A stretch of 64,000 bases of DNA from NCBI RefSeq assembly GCF_009834515.1, contig NZ_CP019426.1, forward strand, positions 2,593,501 through 2,657,500, written 5' to 3'. Made by a program: the position numbers and the translations under genes. A model generated the notes under the pieces. It searched no databases. It was not told the origin of the DNA and saw only the letters and a list, made by a program, of their open reading frames with translations. This DNA comes from Pseudomonas sp. R84. Its GTDB lineage: Bacteria > Pseudomonadota > Gammaproteobacteria > Pseudomonadales > Pseudomonadaceae. Positions 7,848-17,192 of the stretch are shown piece after piece (position 1 is the stretch's first letter; each line of letters begins with the position of its first letter).

Positions 7848-7970
7848 ATGACAGCCAGAGCACCGCAACCAATGCCGGAATGGGTAGCGCGTCGCTACAC
7901 GAAAGATGGCAAGCCAGTGGCAAATGCGCAGCCCAAGGCACCCAGTGCTCCACCACCTCTGAAGAACTAG
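7848..7970 (+). CDS. Small proline-rich protein coupled to the DUF6338 gene
   Basis: A 40-residue protein (starts MTARAPQPMPEWVARRY, ends in a Pro/Ala/Lys-rich tail). The ATG at 7848 is preceded by CGGAGGT and overlaps the TGA that would end the uninterrupted DUF6338 frame, so the two genes are probably translationally coupled. No known domain. It ends 7 nt before the convergent LysR gene. Confidence 0.6.
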   Translation: MTARAPQPMPEWVARRYTKDGKPVANAQPKAPSAPPPLKN

Positions 7971-7977
7971 TATTTCT

Positions 7978-8877
7978 TCAGCCCCAACCCTCAGCCACCG
8001 CCCGGCGAATCGCTTCCAGCAACATCGCAAACGCCGGGTTGTCGTTGTTCTCCCGCCAGATCAGATGCAGCTCGCTCTGCACCCCTTCGCCTAGATCGAT
8101 ATCGCGAAACACCACATTCTTGAACACCACACTGGTGGCGCAACGCGGCACCAGCGCCAGGCCCATGCCGGCGTTAACCAAAGCCAGAATTGTCAGCGAT
8201 GACCCCAGCCACTGCACATAATCCGGCGCGACCCGCGCTGAGCGCAGCATGCCGGTCAGCAGTTCGTTGAACGGCGGATACGCGGCGTGGGAGTACATCA
8301 GGAACGGCTGTTTATCCAGATCACTGACCGCCACTTCAGCCGCCGTTGCCAATGGATGTCCACTCGGCACCGCCAATACAAACGGCTCGCGTACCAGGCA
8401 TTCGGTGGCGTAGCCCGGCTCCAATAACGGCGCACGGGCAATGCCCAGATCGATGCGGCGAGCGCGCAGGGCTTCGTGTTGCTGGTAAGTGTTCATCTCC
8501 GACAGATCGATTTTCACCTGCGGCTGTTTCAGCCGTGCCTCGGCGATCACTTTGGGCAGAAACTCGTACACCGCGCTGCCGACAAAACTGATGTTCACCG
8601 AACCGATATCGCCCTCGGCAAAGCGTCGGGCGGTGACGGCTGCTTGCTGCGCGCGCTCCAGCAGGTTCTGTGCTTCGATGAAAAATGCACGGCCAGCGGC
8701 GGTCAGCGCGACGCTGCGGGTGCTGCGGGTGAACAACTCGACGCCAAGGTGATGCTCCAGCAACTGGATCTGCCGGCTCAGCGGCGGCTGCGTCATGTTC
8801 AGTCGCTCGGCGGCGCGGCGAAAGTTGAGTTCGGTGGCGACGGTGGTGAAGCAGCGCAATTGGGTCAGTTCGAACAT
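7978..8877 (-). CDS. LysR-family regulator, probably of the glucarate genes
   Basis: A 299-residue LysR-type regulator. The N-terminal winged helix covers FELTQLRCFTTVATELNF, AAERLNMTQPPLSRQIQLLE and the GVELFTRSTRSVALT wing; an effector-binding domain follows from about residue 90. The start at 8877 gives the canonical LysR N-terminus; an in-frame Met at 8928 would add 17 unlikely residues. It is divergent from the MFS transporter and glucarate dehydratase genes, so it is likely their activator, with an aldarate or pathway intermediate as co-inducer. This role is inferred from position. Confidence 0.88.
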   Translation of the reverse strand: MFELTQLRCFTTVATELNFRRAAERLNMTQPPLSRQIQLLEHHLGVELFTRSTRSVALTAAGRAFFIEAQNLLERAQQAAVTARRFAEGDIGSVNISFVGSAVYEFLPKVIAEARLKQPQVKIDLSEMNTYQQHEALRARRIDLGIARAPLLEPGYATECLVREPFVLAVPSGHPLATAAEVAVSDLDKQPFLMYSHAAYPPFNELLTGMLRSARVAPDYVQWLGSSLTILALVNAGMGLALVPRCATSVVFKNVVFRDIDLGEGVQSELHLIWRENNDNPAFAMLLEAIRRAVAEGWG

Positions 8878-8996
8878 TGATCTAATCCGGGTATCAATCG
8901 AATGCCAAGTTAGATTAGACGGGATCAATGATCGCCGTCCATGATCGGTCCATCGCTTTACGCCATCCCTAAAAAAACAAGATCGGGAGTCGCCCC
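8878..8996. promoter_or_regulatory. LysR/MFS divergent promoter region
   Basis: An interrupted inverted repeat TCTAATC (8881-8887) / GATTAGA (8913-8919) and two ATCAAT-containing repeats (GGTATCAATC, GGGATCAATG) lie between the divergent starts. This spacing fits a LysR operator, but no site is proven. Confidence 0.4.
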
Positions 8997-10364
8997 TTGA
9001 AAACCCTCCAGAGTCCGCTGGACGTCACGGTTCTCGCCCGTGCCGCCGCCAAGGTCAAGCGCCACGTGCTGCCGCTGTTCGTGGTGATGTTCATCGTCAA
9101 CTACATCGATCGGGTCAATATCGGTTTTGTGCGCAGCCACATGGAAACCGATCTGGGCATCGGCGCGGCGGCTTACGGCCTCGGCGCTGGATTGTTCTTT
9201 GTTGGCTACGCGCTGTTCGAAGTGCCGTCGAACATGCTTTTGCAGCGTTACGGCGCGCGGGTCTGGTTGACGCGGATCATGTTCACGTGGGGTGCAGCGG
9301 CCATGGCCATGGCCTTCGTCAGAGGTGAAACCAGTTTCTATGTGCTGCGCTTTATTCTCGGTGCGGCCGAGGCGGGTTTCTTCCCGGGGATTATTTATTA
9401 CTTCACTCAGTGGCTGCCGGCCTCCGAGCGCGGCAAGACCATGGCGGTATTTCTCAGCGGTTCGGCCATTGCTTCGGTGATCTCCGGCCCGGTCTCCGGT
9501 GCGTTGCTGCACATCAGTGGCCTGGGCCTGCATGGCTGGCAATGGATGTTTTTGATCGAGGGCGCGGCTTCAGTGGTGCTCTGCGCATTCGTCTGGTTCT
9601 GGCTGCAATCGCATCCGCGTCAGGCCAAGTGGCTGAGCGAAGAAGAGCGCGAAGCACTGGTGGCGGCAATTGCCGAAGAGCAGCGCGCTCGTGAGGCGTC
9701 GCAAGTGGCCAAGCCGTCGATGTTCAAGCTGTTGGCGGATCGGCAGATTGCGCTGTTCTGCTTTATCTACTTTTCTATCGCCCTGACCATTTACGGCGCG
9801 ACGTTCTGGCTGCCGAGCATGATCAAGAAGATGGGCAATCTCGGCGACTTCCAGGTCGGCCTGCTCAACTCGATCCCGTGGATCATTTCGATTGTCGCCA
9901 TGTATGGCTTTGCGGCGATGGCCGGCAAGTGGAAGTTCCAGCAAGCCTGGGTCGCGCTGACGCTGGTGATTGCGGCGATTGGCATGTTCATGTCGACCAC
10001 CGGTGGGCCGATCTTCGCCTTCGTCGCCATCTGCTTCGCCGCCATCGGCTTCAAGGCTGCGTCGGCGTTGTTCTGGCCGATTCCGCAAAGCTATCTGGAT
10101 GCGCGTATCGCCGCTGCAGTGATCGCTTTGATCAACTCCATCGGCAACCTCGGCGGTTTCGTTGCGCCGACGGCGTTCGGCATCCTCGAAGAAACCACCG
10201 GCTCCATCGAGGGCGGACTGTACGGCCTGGCGGCGACGTCGCTGGTCGCTGCGGTGGTGATCTTTTTTGCCCGCACGGCGCCTGGCGCGAAAGGTAAAAA
10301 CCTTGCAAAGCCGCATGACGAGGCCGCCGTTGTCGTGACGGCCAGCCCGGCCGCGAGCCATTGA
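8997..10364 (+). CDS. MFS transporter, anion:cation symporter family (glucarate/galactarate-type)
   Basis: A 455-residue, 12-segment inner-membrane protein of the ACS branch of the major facilitator superfamily. Visible signatures are NYIDRVNIGFVRSHMETDLG at the first helix (typical of GudP/phthalate/tartrate-type symporters), GYALFEVPSNMLLQRYGAR between helices 2 and 3, and a central loop with EEREALVAAIAEEQ. Start is a TTG at 8997 with CGGGAG upstream. It is followed after 30 nt by the glucarate dehydratase gene, so uptake of D-glucarate or a related aldarate, coupled to protons, is the most likely role. Confidence 0.85.
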   Translation: MKTLQSPLDVTVLARAAAKVKRHVLPLFVVMFIVNYIDRVNIGFVRSHMETDLGIGAAAYGLGAGLFFVGYALFEVPSNMLLQRYGARVWLTRIMFTWGAAAMAMAFVRGETSFYVLRFILGAAEAGFFPGIIYYFTQWLPASERGKTMAVFLSGSAIASVISGPVSGALLHISGLGLHGWQWMFLIEGAASVVLCAFVWFWLQSHPRQAKWLSEEEREALVAAIAEEQRAREASQVAKPSMFKLLADRQIALFCFIYFSIALTIYGATFWLPSMIKKMGNLGDFQVGLLNSIPWIISIVAMYGFAAMAGKWKFQQAWVALTLVIAAIGMFMSTTGGPIFAFVAICFAAIGFKAASALFWPIPQSYLDARIAAAVIALINSIGNLGGFVAPTAFGILEETTGSIEGGLYGLAATSLVAAVVIFFARTAPGAKGKNLAKPHDEAAVVVTASPAASH

Positions 10365-10394
10365 ATTGATTGTTGATCTGTCAGGAGCGTTATC

Positions 10395-11669
10395 TTGAAA
10401 ATCACCCGCGTAACTGTGACCCCGATTGCCTTTCGCGATCCGCCGCTGCTCAACGCCAGCGGCATCCACGAACCCTTCGCCCTGCGCTCGATCATCGAGA
10501 TCGAAAGCGACAACGGCTATATCGGCCTCGGCGAAAGCTATGGCGATGCCCCGGCGCTGGCGATTCAGCAGCAGTTGCAGGCACAGCTGATCGGCCTCGA
10601 CCCGTTCAACCTCAATCAGTTACGCGCGATCGTGCAGGCCACCGTTGCCGCGAACAAACCGGCCAGTCTTGCCGGCGCCGAACTGGCACCCGGTTCCCAC
10701 GCCAGCAAAGCGGTGAGCAATGCCTACTCGGCGTTCGAAGTGGCGTTTCTCGATTTGCAGGCGCATTACCTGAATGTGCCGCTGGTGGACCTGCTCGGCG
10801 GTGCTATTCGTGATGAAGTGCCGTTCAGCGCTTACCTGTTCTTCAAGTACGCACAGCATGTCGATTCGCCGTACAAACCGGACAATTGGGGCGAGGCGCT
10901 CAGCGAGCAGCAGATCGTCGCGCAGGCTGCGCGGATGATCGAGGCGTACGGTTTCAAGAGCATCAAGCTCAAAGCCGGCACGTTGCCGCCGGAGCATGAA
11001 GTGGCATGCATCAAGGCACTGAAAAAAGCCTTTCCGGGATATCCGTTGCGCATCGATCCGAACGGCAACTGGTCACTGGAAACCTCGATTCGCATGGCCG
11101 AGTTGCTCGGCGATGATCTGCAATATTACGAAGACCCGACCCCGGGCCTCGACGGCATGGCCGAGCTGCACAAGCGCACTGGCCTGCCGCTGGCGACCAA
11201 TATGGTGGTCACCGATTTCGACGAATTCCGCCGCAGCATCGCGCAAAACAGCGTGCAGATTGTTCTCGCCGACCACCATTACTGGGGCGGCCTGCGCGAC
11301 ACGCAGACCCTGGCGAAGATGTGCGACGTGTTTGGCCTCGGCGTGTCGATGCATTCCAATTCACACCTGGGCATCAGCCTGATGGCGATGGCGCATGTCG
11401 CGGCGGCGGTGCCGAATCTGGATTACGCCTGCGATACGCATTATCCGTGGCAGGAGCCGGATGAGGAGGTGATCAAGGGCGGCAAACTGCCGATTGTCGA
11501 TGGCTGCGTGAAGATCACCCGCGCACCGGGGCTTGGGCTGGAACTGGATCAGGATCAGTTGGGCAAGCTGCATGATCAGTACCTGACGTGCGGGATTCGC
11601 CAGCGTGATGATGTGCGGCAGATGCAGCGCTACAAGCCGGACTGGAAGGCGGTCAAGCCACGGTTTTGA
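10395..11669 (+). CDS. gudD: Glucarate dehydratase (enolase superfamily)
   Basis: A 424-residue enolase-superfamily enzyme expected to convert D-glucarate (and L-idarate) to 5-dehydro-4-deoxy-D-glucarate. The N-terminal capping domain is followed by the TIM barrel with the expected residues: KLK at 191-193 (acid/base Lys), DPNGNW with D221 and N223 (metal ligands), YYEDPTPG with the E246 ligand, and SMHSNSHLG with the His base near 320; these match glucarate dehydratases rather than mandelate racemase or galactonate dehydratase. Start is TTG at 10395 with AGGAG upstream. It follows the MFS gene in one operon. The next pathway enzyme (KdgD) is not in this window; a candidate third enzyme is at 24486. 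Confidence 0.9.
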   Translation: MKITRVTVTPIAFRDPPLLNASGIHEPFALRSIIEIESDNGYIGLGESYGDAPALAIQQQLQAQLIGLDPFNLNQLRAIVQATVAANKPASLAGAELAPGSHASKAVSNAYSAFEVAFLDLQAHYLNVPLVDLLGGAIRDEVPFSAYLFFKYAQHVDSPYKPDNWGEALSEQQIVAQAARMIEAYGFKSIKLKAGTLPPEHEVACIKALKKAFPGYPLRIDPNGNWSLETSIRMAELLGDDLQYYEDPTPGLDGMAELHKRTGLPLATNMVVTDFDEFRRSIAQNSVQIVLADHHYWGGLRDTQTLAKMCDVFGLGVSMHSNSHLGISLMAMAHVAAAVPNLDYACDTHYPWQEPDEEVIKGGKLPIVDGCVKITRAPGLGLELDQDQLGKLHDQYLTCGIRQRDDVRQMQRYKPDWKAVKPRF

Positions 11670-11687
11670 GGTGTTTGATTTGACGCC

Positions 11688-11754
11688 ATCGCGAGCAGGC
11701 TCACTCCTACAGTTGGAATGCGCTTCCCTGTAGGAGTGAGCCTGCTCGCGATTG
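11688..11754. repeat. REP inverted pair (BIME-like)
   Basis: GCGAGCAGGCTCACTCCTAC at 11691-11710 pairs with GTAGGAGTGAGCCTGCTCGC ending at 11750, around a short spacer. It lies between convergent gudD and the 11767 LysR gene and may serve as a bidirectional transcription barrier. Same family as 21979, 32447, 50350 and 53981. Confidence 0.85.
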
Positions 11755-11766
11755 GCGTCCTCATGT

Positions 11767-12651
11767 TCACAACGTTTTTACCAGCCAATCCCGAAACGCT
11801 TTCAGCGACGGTAAATTCTCATTACGCGACGGATACACCAGGTAATAGCTGCGGCGACTGGTAATCGGCTCACCCAGTTGCAGCAGTTCACCCTTCAACA
11901 ACTCATCTTCGACCAGAATCCGCGGCACCAACCCCACACCAATATTCGCCCGCACCGCCTGAATCAAGTGCGAGGTCATTTCAAAGCTCGGCCCGATACG
12001 CATGCTTCGGTGCGGCAGACCTTGATGGCTGAACCATTCCGCCCACGCCTGGGCATTGCTACTGACGTTGAGCAACAGTTGCCCGGCGATGTGTTGCTCG
12101 GCGTCGTCGCGCTCAGTGTCAGAGAGTTGCGCACTGGCGATCACCACCAGTTCCTCGGTGTGCAAGGGCAGGGCCGTCAGCCCCGGCCATTCACCACCAC
12201 CGACGCAGATCGCCGCATCGATTTCGCTGGTATCGAAGTCGATTGCTTCGATACGCGAATGCAAGTGCACGGTCATGCCTGGATGTGCGGTGTAGAAATC
12301 CTTCAAGCGCGGCAGCAACCATTTTGAACCGAAAGTCGGCAGCGTCGCCAGGCGCAGACTGTGAATGCCCGAGCCAAACGCCATCGCCTGCAACGTCGCA
12401 CTGCGAATCTGCCCGAGCGCTTCGGCGAGTTCGCGCTGATACATGCGTCCGACATCGGTCAGCACCACTTGCCTGCCTTCGCGCGTGAACAAACGCATGC
12501 CGAGCATTTTCTCCAGAATCTGCACCTGACGGCTGACCGCACTCTGCGTCAGCGACAGTTCGTGGGCGGCACGGGTGTAGCTTTCATGGCGCGCGGCGGC
12601 CTCAAAGGCCAGCAATAACGACATGGAAGGGGTGAGCGTGCGCGGATTCAT
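11767..12651 (-). CDS. LysR-family regulator (GcvA-like)
   Basis: A 294-residue LysR-type regulator of the GcvA subgroup. The winged helix includes LLLAFEAAARHESYTRAAHE, LTQSAVSRQVQILEKMLG and RLFTREGRQVVLT; the effector domain starts near LRLATLPTFGSKWLLPRL, a hallmark of GcvA-like proteins. It is divergent from the YdiJ-type dehydrogenase gene, with a 158-nt intergenic region, so it probably controls that gene; the effector is unknown. Confidence 0.87.
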   Translation of the reverse strand: MNPRTLTPSMSLLLAFEAAARHESYTRAAHELSLTQSAVSRQVQILEKMLGMRLFTREGRQVVLTDVGRMYQRELAEALGQIRSATLQAMAFGSGIHSLRLATLPTFGSKWLLPRLKDFYTAHPGMTVHLHSRIEAIDFDTSEIDAAICVGGGEWPGLTALPLHTEELVVIASAQLSDTERDDAEQHIAGQLLLNVSSNAQAWAEWFSHQGLPHRSMRIGPSFEMTSHLIQAVRANIGVGLVPRILVEDELLKGELLQLGEPITSRRSYYLVYPSRNENLPSLKAFRDWLVKTL

Positions 12652-12809
12652 TCGTAAAAGTCATCAATAGCGGGTCGAATTTACGGTTGTCCCGGCGTTC
12701 GCCAGCAATGAACATGGGCACCATGAGATGGCGGAGCCTGACGCAATCATTCGTTGCGTACAACTGTTCACCGCCGCGCGGCCCGATTTTGACCGAGATA
12801 ACCTGACCG

Positions 12810-15800
12810 ATGATTGCCCAGCTGTCCCCTGCCAAAGCCCTGACCAGCGATTACCAGCAGTTCCTCCAAGCCCTGAAAGCCAGCGGTTTTCGCGGTGAAA
12901 TCAGCGCCGATTACGCCAGCCGCGTGGTGCTGGCGACCGACAACTCGATCTATCAGCGCCTGCCACAAGCGGCGGTGTTTCCGCTGGATGCCGAGGACGT
13001 GGCGCGGGTGGCGCGACTGATCGCCGAGCCGTCGTACCAGCAAGTGGTGATCACTCCGCGTGGCGGCGGCACCGGCACAAACGGCCAATCGCTGACGGAC
13101 GGCATCGTCGTCGATCTGTCGCGGCACATGAACCGCATCCTCGAAATCAACGTCGAGGAACGCTGGGTGCGCGTGCAGGCCGGGGTGGTCAAGGATCAGC
13201 TCAACGCTGCGCTGAAATCCGCCGGACTGTTTTTCGCCCCGGAGCTGTCGACCTCCAACCGCGCCACCGTCGGCGGCATGATCAACACCGACGCCAGTGG
13301 CCAAGGCAGTTGCACCTACGGCAAGACCCGCGACCATGTGCTCGAACTCGACATGGTTTTGCGCGGCGGCGAACGTCTGCACGGTTTGCCGCTTGAGGAA
13401 AGTGAGCTTGAAGCGCTGTGTGCCCGCGAAGATCGCGTCGGTGAAGTCTATCGCTGCGCGCGGCAGATCATTGATGAGCAGGGCGAGCTGATCAAGGCGC
13501 GTTTTCCCGATCTCAACCGTTGCCTGACCGGTTATGACCTCGCGCACTTGCGTGAGGCGGACAACCGTTTCAACCTCAACAGCGTGCTCTGCGGCGCGGA
13601 AGGCTCGCTGGGGTTTGTCGTCGAGGCGCGGCTGAACGTGTTGCCGATCCCCAAACACACGATGCTGGTGAACATCCGCTACGCCGGGTTCATGGATGCT
13701 TTGCGCGATGCGCGGGCCTTGATGGCGCTCAAGCCGTTGTCGATCGAAACCGTCGACTCGAAAGTGCTGTTGCTGGCGATGCAGGACATCGTCTGGCACG
13801 GCGTCGCCGAGTATTTCCCGGAAAGCGCCAAGCGCCCGACGCTGGGCATCAATCTGGTGGAGTTCTGCGGCGACGATCCCGAGGATTTACAGCGCCGGGT
13901 CGAAGCATTCGTCGAACACCTGAGCCGCGATCAAACCGTTGAGCGCCTGGGTCATACGCTGGCGGTCGGTCATGCGGCGGTGAACAAGGTCTACGGCATG
14001 CGCAAGCGTGCGGTAGGCCTGCTCGGCAACGTCGCCGGTGAAGCGCGGCCGCAGCCGTTTGTCGAAGATACTGCTGTGCCGCCGCAACACTTGGCCGAGT
14101 ACATCGCCGAGTTGCGCGACCTGCTCGACAGCCATGGTTTGCAGTACGGCATGTTCGGTCATGTCGACGCGGGCGTGCTGCACGTGCGGCCGATTCTCGA
14201 CATGAAAGACCCGCAGCAAGCGGCGCTGGTGCGCCCTGTGTCTGATGGCGTCGCCGCGCTGACCCAGCGTTACGGTGGGCTACTGTGGGGCGAGCACGGC
14301 AAAGGCCTGCGCTCGGAATATGCCCCGGCGTTTTTCGGCGAGTTGTATCCGGCACTGCAAGCCTTGAAGGCCGCGTTCGACCCGTTCAACCAGTTCAACC
14401 CGGGCAAGATCGCCACGCCGGCGAACACCGGTGCGGCGTTGCTGAAAATCGATGAAGTCACTCTGCGTGGCGAACTGGATCGGCAGATCGACGAAAAAGT
14501 CTGGCAAAGCTACGGCGCGGCCATGCACTGCAACGGCAACGGCGCCTGCTACAACTTCGATCCCGATGACGCCATGTGCCCGTCGTGGAAAGCCACCCGC
14601 GAACGCGCGCAATCGCCCAAGGGCCGCGCTTCGTTGATCCGTGAGTGGCTGCGTTTGCAGGGCGAGGCGGGCGTTGATGTGTTGTCCGATGCGATTCGCA
14701 AGCCGGCGTTTTTCAGCACGTTGTGGCAGCGCTGGCGCAACAGCCGTGCACAGTCCGAGGATTTCTCCCACGAAGTCTACGACGCCATGGCCGGTTGCCT
14801 GGCGTGCAAATCCTGCGCGGGGCAGTGTCCGGTGAAGGTCAATGTGCCGGAGTTTCGTTCGCGATTTCTTGAGCTGTATCACAGCCGTTATCTGCGTCCG
14901 GCGCGGGATTATCTGATTGCTTCGCTGGAGTACAGCATCCCGTACATGGCGCGGATTCCGGCGCTGTACAACGGTTTGATGGGCGCTTCATTCGTTCGTA
15001 GCTTGCTGGAACGGGTCGGCGGCATGATCGACGTGCCGTTGCTCAGTCGTTTTGATTTCCATGCGGCGATGCGCCGTTGGCAGGTGCAGCCGGCGACGGT
15101 GTCGACCTTGGCGGCGCTGACCCCGGCGCAACGCGAGCGCAGCGTGGTCATCGTGCAGGATGCCTTCACCCGCTACTTCGAAGCGCCATTGTTGGCCGAT
15201 CTGGTCGAGTTGATTTCGCGTCTGGGTTATCAGGTGTATCTGGCACCGTTCAGCGCCAACGGCAAGCCGCTTCACGTGCAGGGCTTCCTCTCGGCGTTCA
15301 ACCGCGCGGCATTGCGCAACGCTCGGCAGTTGCGTGAATTGGCCGATGTGGGCGTGCCGTTGCTGGGCCTCGATCCGGCGATGACGCTGGTGTATCGCCA
15401 GGAATACCTGAAAGTGCCGGGCATGGAGCAATGCCCGGAAGTGGCGCTGGTGCAGGAGTGGTTGCTCAAAGTGATGCCAGAGCAGGCGGTGCAGGATAAA
15501 AGCGCAGCGTTCCGACTGCTTGCCCATTGCACCGAGAAAACCAATGCCCCGGCCGCGACCCGCCAGTGGGAACAGGTGTTCGAACGCGCAGGTTTGAAGC
15601 TGGCCACGCAGGCCACCGGTTGCTGCGGCATGTCCGGGACTTATGGCCACGAGGCGCGCAACCGCCAAACCTCAGCGGTGATCTACGAGCAGTCGTGGGC
15701 ACGTCAGGTAGACGCGCCGGCAGAGCATGGCGAAGCACTGGCCACGGGGTATTCCTGCCGTAGTCAGGTCAAGCGCCAGTCGGATCAGGCACTGCGCCAT

Positions 15801-15836
15801 CCGTTGCAGGTGTTGCTGACGGCTCTGCGTCGCTGA
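12810..15836 (+). CDS. ydiJ: FAD/4Fe-4S D-2-hydroxyglutarate dehydrogenase (YdiJ type)
   Basis: A 1008-residue fusion of an FAD-linked oxidase with an iron-sulfur reductase module, similar in length and order to E. coli YdiJ (about 1018 residues), which oxidises D-2-hydroxyglutarate to 2-oxoglutarate. Visible: FAD domain with TPRGGGTGTNGQ and TSNRATVGGMINTDASGQGS; oxidase C-terminal domain with FGHVDAGVLHVRP and LLWGEHGKG; Cys-rich CNGNGACYNF near residue 574; 4Fe-4S motif CLACKSCAGQCP near 663; and CCGMSGTYGH at 938. It is preceded by a divergent LysR gene. Its last 68 nt overlap the convergent PqiA2 gene. Dld-type D-lactate dehydrogenase is the main alternative, but the overall sequence fits YdiJ better. 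Confidence 0.92.
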   Translation: MIAQLSPAKALTSDYQQFLQALKASGFRGEISADYASRVVLATDNSIYQRLPQAAVFPLDAEDVARVARLIAEPSYQQVVITPRGGGTGTNGQSLTDGIVVDLSRHMNRILEINVEERWVRVQAGVVKDQLNAALKSAGLFFAPELSTSNRATVGGMINTDASGQGSCTYGKTRDHVLELDMVLRGGERLHGLPLEESELEALCAREDRVGEVYRCARQIIDEQGELIKARFPDLNRCLTGYDLAHLREADNRFNLNSVLCGAEGSLGFVVEARLNVLPIPKHTMLVNIRYAGFMDALRDARALMALKPLSIETVDSKVLLLAMQDIVWHGVAEYFPESAKRPTLGINLVEFCGDDPEDLQRRVEAFVEHLSRDQTVERLGHTLAVGHAAVNKVYGMRKRAVGLLGNVAGEARPQPFVEDTAVPPQHLAEYIAELRDLLDSHGLQYGMFGHVDAGVLHVRPILDMKDPQQAALVRPVSDGVAALTQRYGGLLWGEHGKGLRSEYAPAFFGELYPALQALKAAFDPFNQFNPGKIATPANTGAALLKIDEVTLRGELDRQIDEKVWQSYGAAMHCNGNGACYNFDPDDAMCPSWKATRERAQSPKGRASLIREWLRLQGEAGVDVLSDAIRKPAFFSTLWQRWRNSRAQSEDFSHEVYDAMAGCLACKSCAGQCPVKVNVPEFRSRFLELYHSRYLRPARDYLIASLEYSIPYMARIPALYNGLMGASFVRSLLERVGGMIDVPLLSRFDFHAAMRRWQVQPATVSTLAALTPAQRERSVVIVQDAFTRYFEAPLLADLVELISRLGYQVYLAPFSANGKPLHVQGFLSAFNRAALRNARQLRELADVGVPLLGLDPAMTLVYRQEYLKVPGMEQCPEVALVQEWLLKVMPEQAVQDKSAAFRLLAHCTEKTNAPAATRQWEQVFERAGLKLATQATGCCGMSGTYGHEARNRQTSAVIYEQSWARQVDAPAEHGEALATGYSCRSQVKRQSDQALRHPLQVLLTALRR

Positions 15837-16458
15837 GTGGTTCATCGTCTGGAGCGTTGTCCCAGATCAGCCGAGGGTCGAAGCTCATTGCCGAGAGCAT
15901 GGTCAGCACCACGACCATGCCGAAGAACAGGATGCCCGGTCGCGGTTCGATATCGCCCAGTGTCTGGAACTTCACCAACGCTGCCACCAGTGCGACCACC
16001 AGCACATCGAGCATTGACCAGTAGCCGATCAGCTCGACGAAGCGGAACATTTTCGAGCGTTCCCGGCGTGCCCAGCCACTGTCGCGTTGCACAGTGATCA
16101 ACAACAGCGACAGGGCGACGAACTTGACGCCCGGCACGGCGATACTGGCAATAAAGATGATCAGTGCGATGTCCCACGCGCCATGCTGCCAGAACTCCAG
16201 CACGCCGCTCATGATCGTGCTGTCGGCGCCGCTGCCAAGCATGGTGGTGTTCATCACCGGCAGCAGATTGGCCGGCACGTAAAACGCCAGCGCCGCGAGC
16301 ATGTAGGCCCAGGTGCGCGCCAGTGAATTGGTTTTGCGCCGGTGCAGCGGCGCATCGCAGCGCGGGCATTCATGTGGCTCGTCGGTCATGTCGCAGGCCA
16401 GGCCACAGCTGTGGCACAGGCACAGGTTGAGTTCGCTGGCAGTCGCGGGTCGGTTCAT
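15769..16458 (-). CDS. pqiA: Paraquat-inducible protein A, second half (PqiA domain)
   Basis: A 229-residue inner-membrane protein with one PqiA domain: an N-terminal zinc-ribbon-like CLCHSCGLACDMTDEPHECP segment and about four membrane helices (e.g. WAYMLAALAFYVPANLLPVM). E. coli PqiA carries two such halves in one chain; here they are two genes. The ATG at 16458 overlaps the stop of the upstream half by 4 nt (ATGA), giving coupled translation. PqiA works with the MCE protein PqiB in lipid traffic across the envelope, but no pqiB follows. The end of the gene overlaps ydiJ tail-to-tail by 68 nt. Confidence 0.87.
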   Translation of the reverse strand: MNRPATASELNLCLCHSCGLACDMTDEPHECPRCDAPLHRRKTNSLARTWAYMLAALAFYVPANLLPVMNTTMLGSGADSTIMSGVLEFWQHGAWDIALIIFIASIAVPGVKFVALSLLLITVQRDSGWARRERSKMFRFVELIGYWSMLDVLVVALVAALVKFQTLGDIEPRPGILFFGMVVVLTMLSAMSFDPRLIWDNAPDDEPLSDAEPSATPATDGAVPDPTGA

Positions 16459-17051
16459 GGAATGTCCCATAGGTCGCGGATATCGCGGCCGGCAATCCTG
16501 ATCATCATCAAACTCAGCACGGCCAATGCGAACAGGCCGATGCCGGGCAACACGTCGAGCAATCCCGCCAGTTTGAACACCGCGACCATCGCCCCCAGCA
16601 GGCACACTTCGAGCATGCTCCACGGCCGCAGGGTTTCCAGCCAGCGCATGCACAGCTTGAAGCCCGGCGCGCGTCGGGAGGACAGCGCGAAGCTGAGCAC
16701 CCAGATCAGCAGCACCAGTTGAAATGCCGGGGCAATGATGATCGAAATTGCCGCGACCATCGCTATGAAGGTGATCGGCCCCTGACTCAGCGCCAGCACC
16801 GAATCCCACAGTGTCGCGCTGTTTTTCAGGCCTTTGAGGCTGATGCTCATCACCGGATAGAAATTGGCAAACAGCCACAGCATCGCCGCCGTGAAGGTCA
16901 GTGCCAGGCGCTGTTCGACGGTCAAACCGTTGAAGCGCTGGAGTACGCCGCCGCAGCGCACGCACGAGGTTTTCTGGTGTTTGGCCAGCACGGTTTTTTC
17001 GTACACACAATCGCAGTGCTCGCAGATGATCAGGTGTTCGGTGTTGACCAT
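16455..17051 (-). CDS. pqiA: Paraquat-inducible protein A, first half (PqiA domain)
   Basis: A 198-residue inner-membrane protein with an N-terminal two-CXXC zinc ribbon (CEHCDCVYE then CVRCGGVL) and about four helices including LTFTAAMLWLFANFYPVMSI. The start at 17051 (MVNTEHLIICEH) is preferred over an in-frame Met at 17096 because it places the ribbon at the N-terminus as in the family. It is the upstream partner of the 15769-16458 gene, with a 4-nt overlap. Together the pair equals one full E. coli PqiA. Confidence 0.87.
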   Translation of the reverse strand: MVNTEHLIICEHCDCVYEKTVLAKHQKTSCVRCGGVLQRFNGLTVEQRLALTFTAAMLWLFANFYPVMSISLKGLKNSATLWDSVLALSQGPITFIAMVAAISIIIAPAFQLVLLIWVLSFALSSRRAPGFKLCMRWLETLRPWSMLEVCLLGAMVAVFKLAGLLDVLPGIGLFALAVLSLMMIRIAGRDIRDLWDIP

Positions 17052-17192
17052 GGACAACGCTCGACAGCAAGCCGCAAGGGCAGGGGACTTGATCACTATA
17101 GAAGCCTGAGGCTATTGGGCAACTTGCCCGGCGTGATCAACTGAGGTTTTTCTGAGAATCACTATCGATTGAGCTTGGGTTTTTGCTGGTTA

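Noticed and set aside
12810..15836. Assignment of the 1008-residue dehydrogenase as a D-lactate dehydrogenase beside lldP/lldD
   Set aside because: No lactate permease or LldD gene is nearby, and the length and motifs follow YdiJ.
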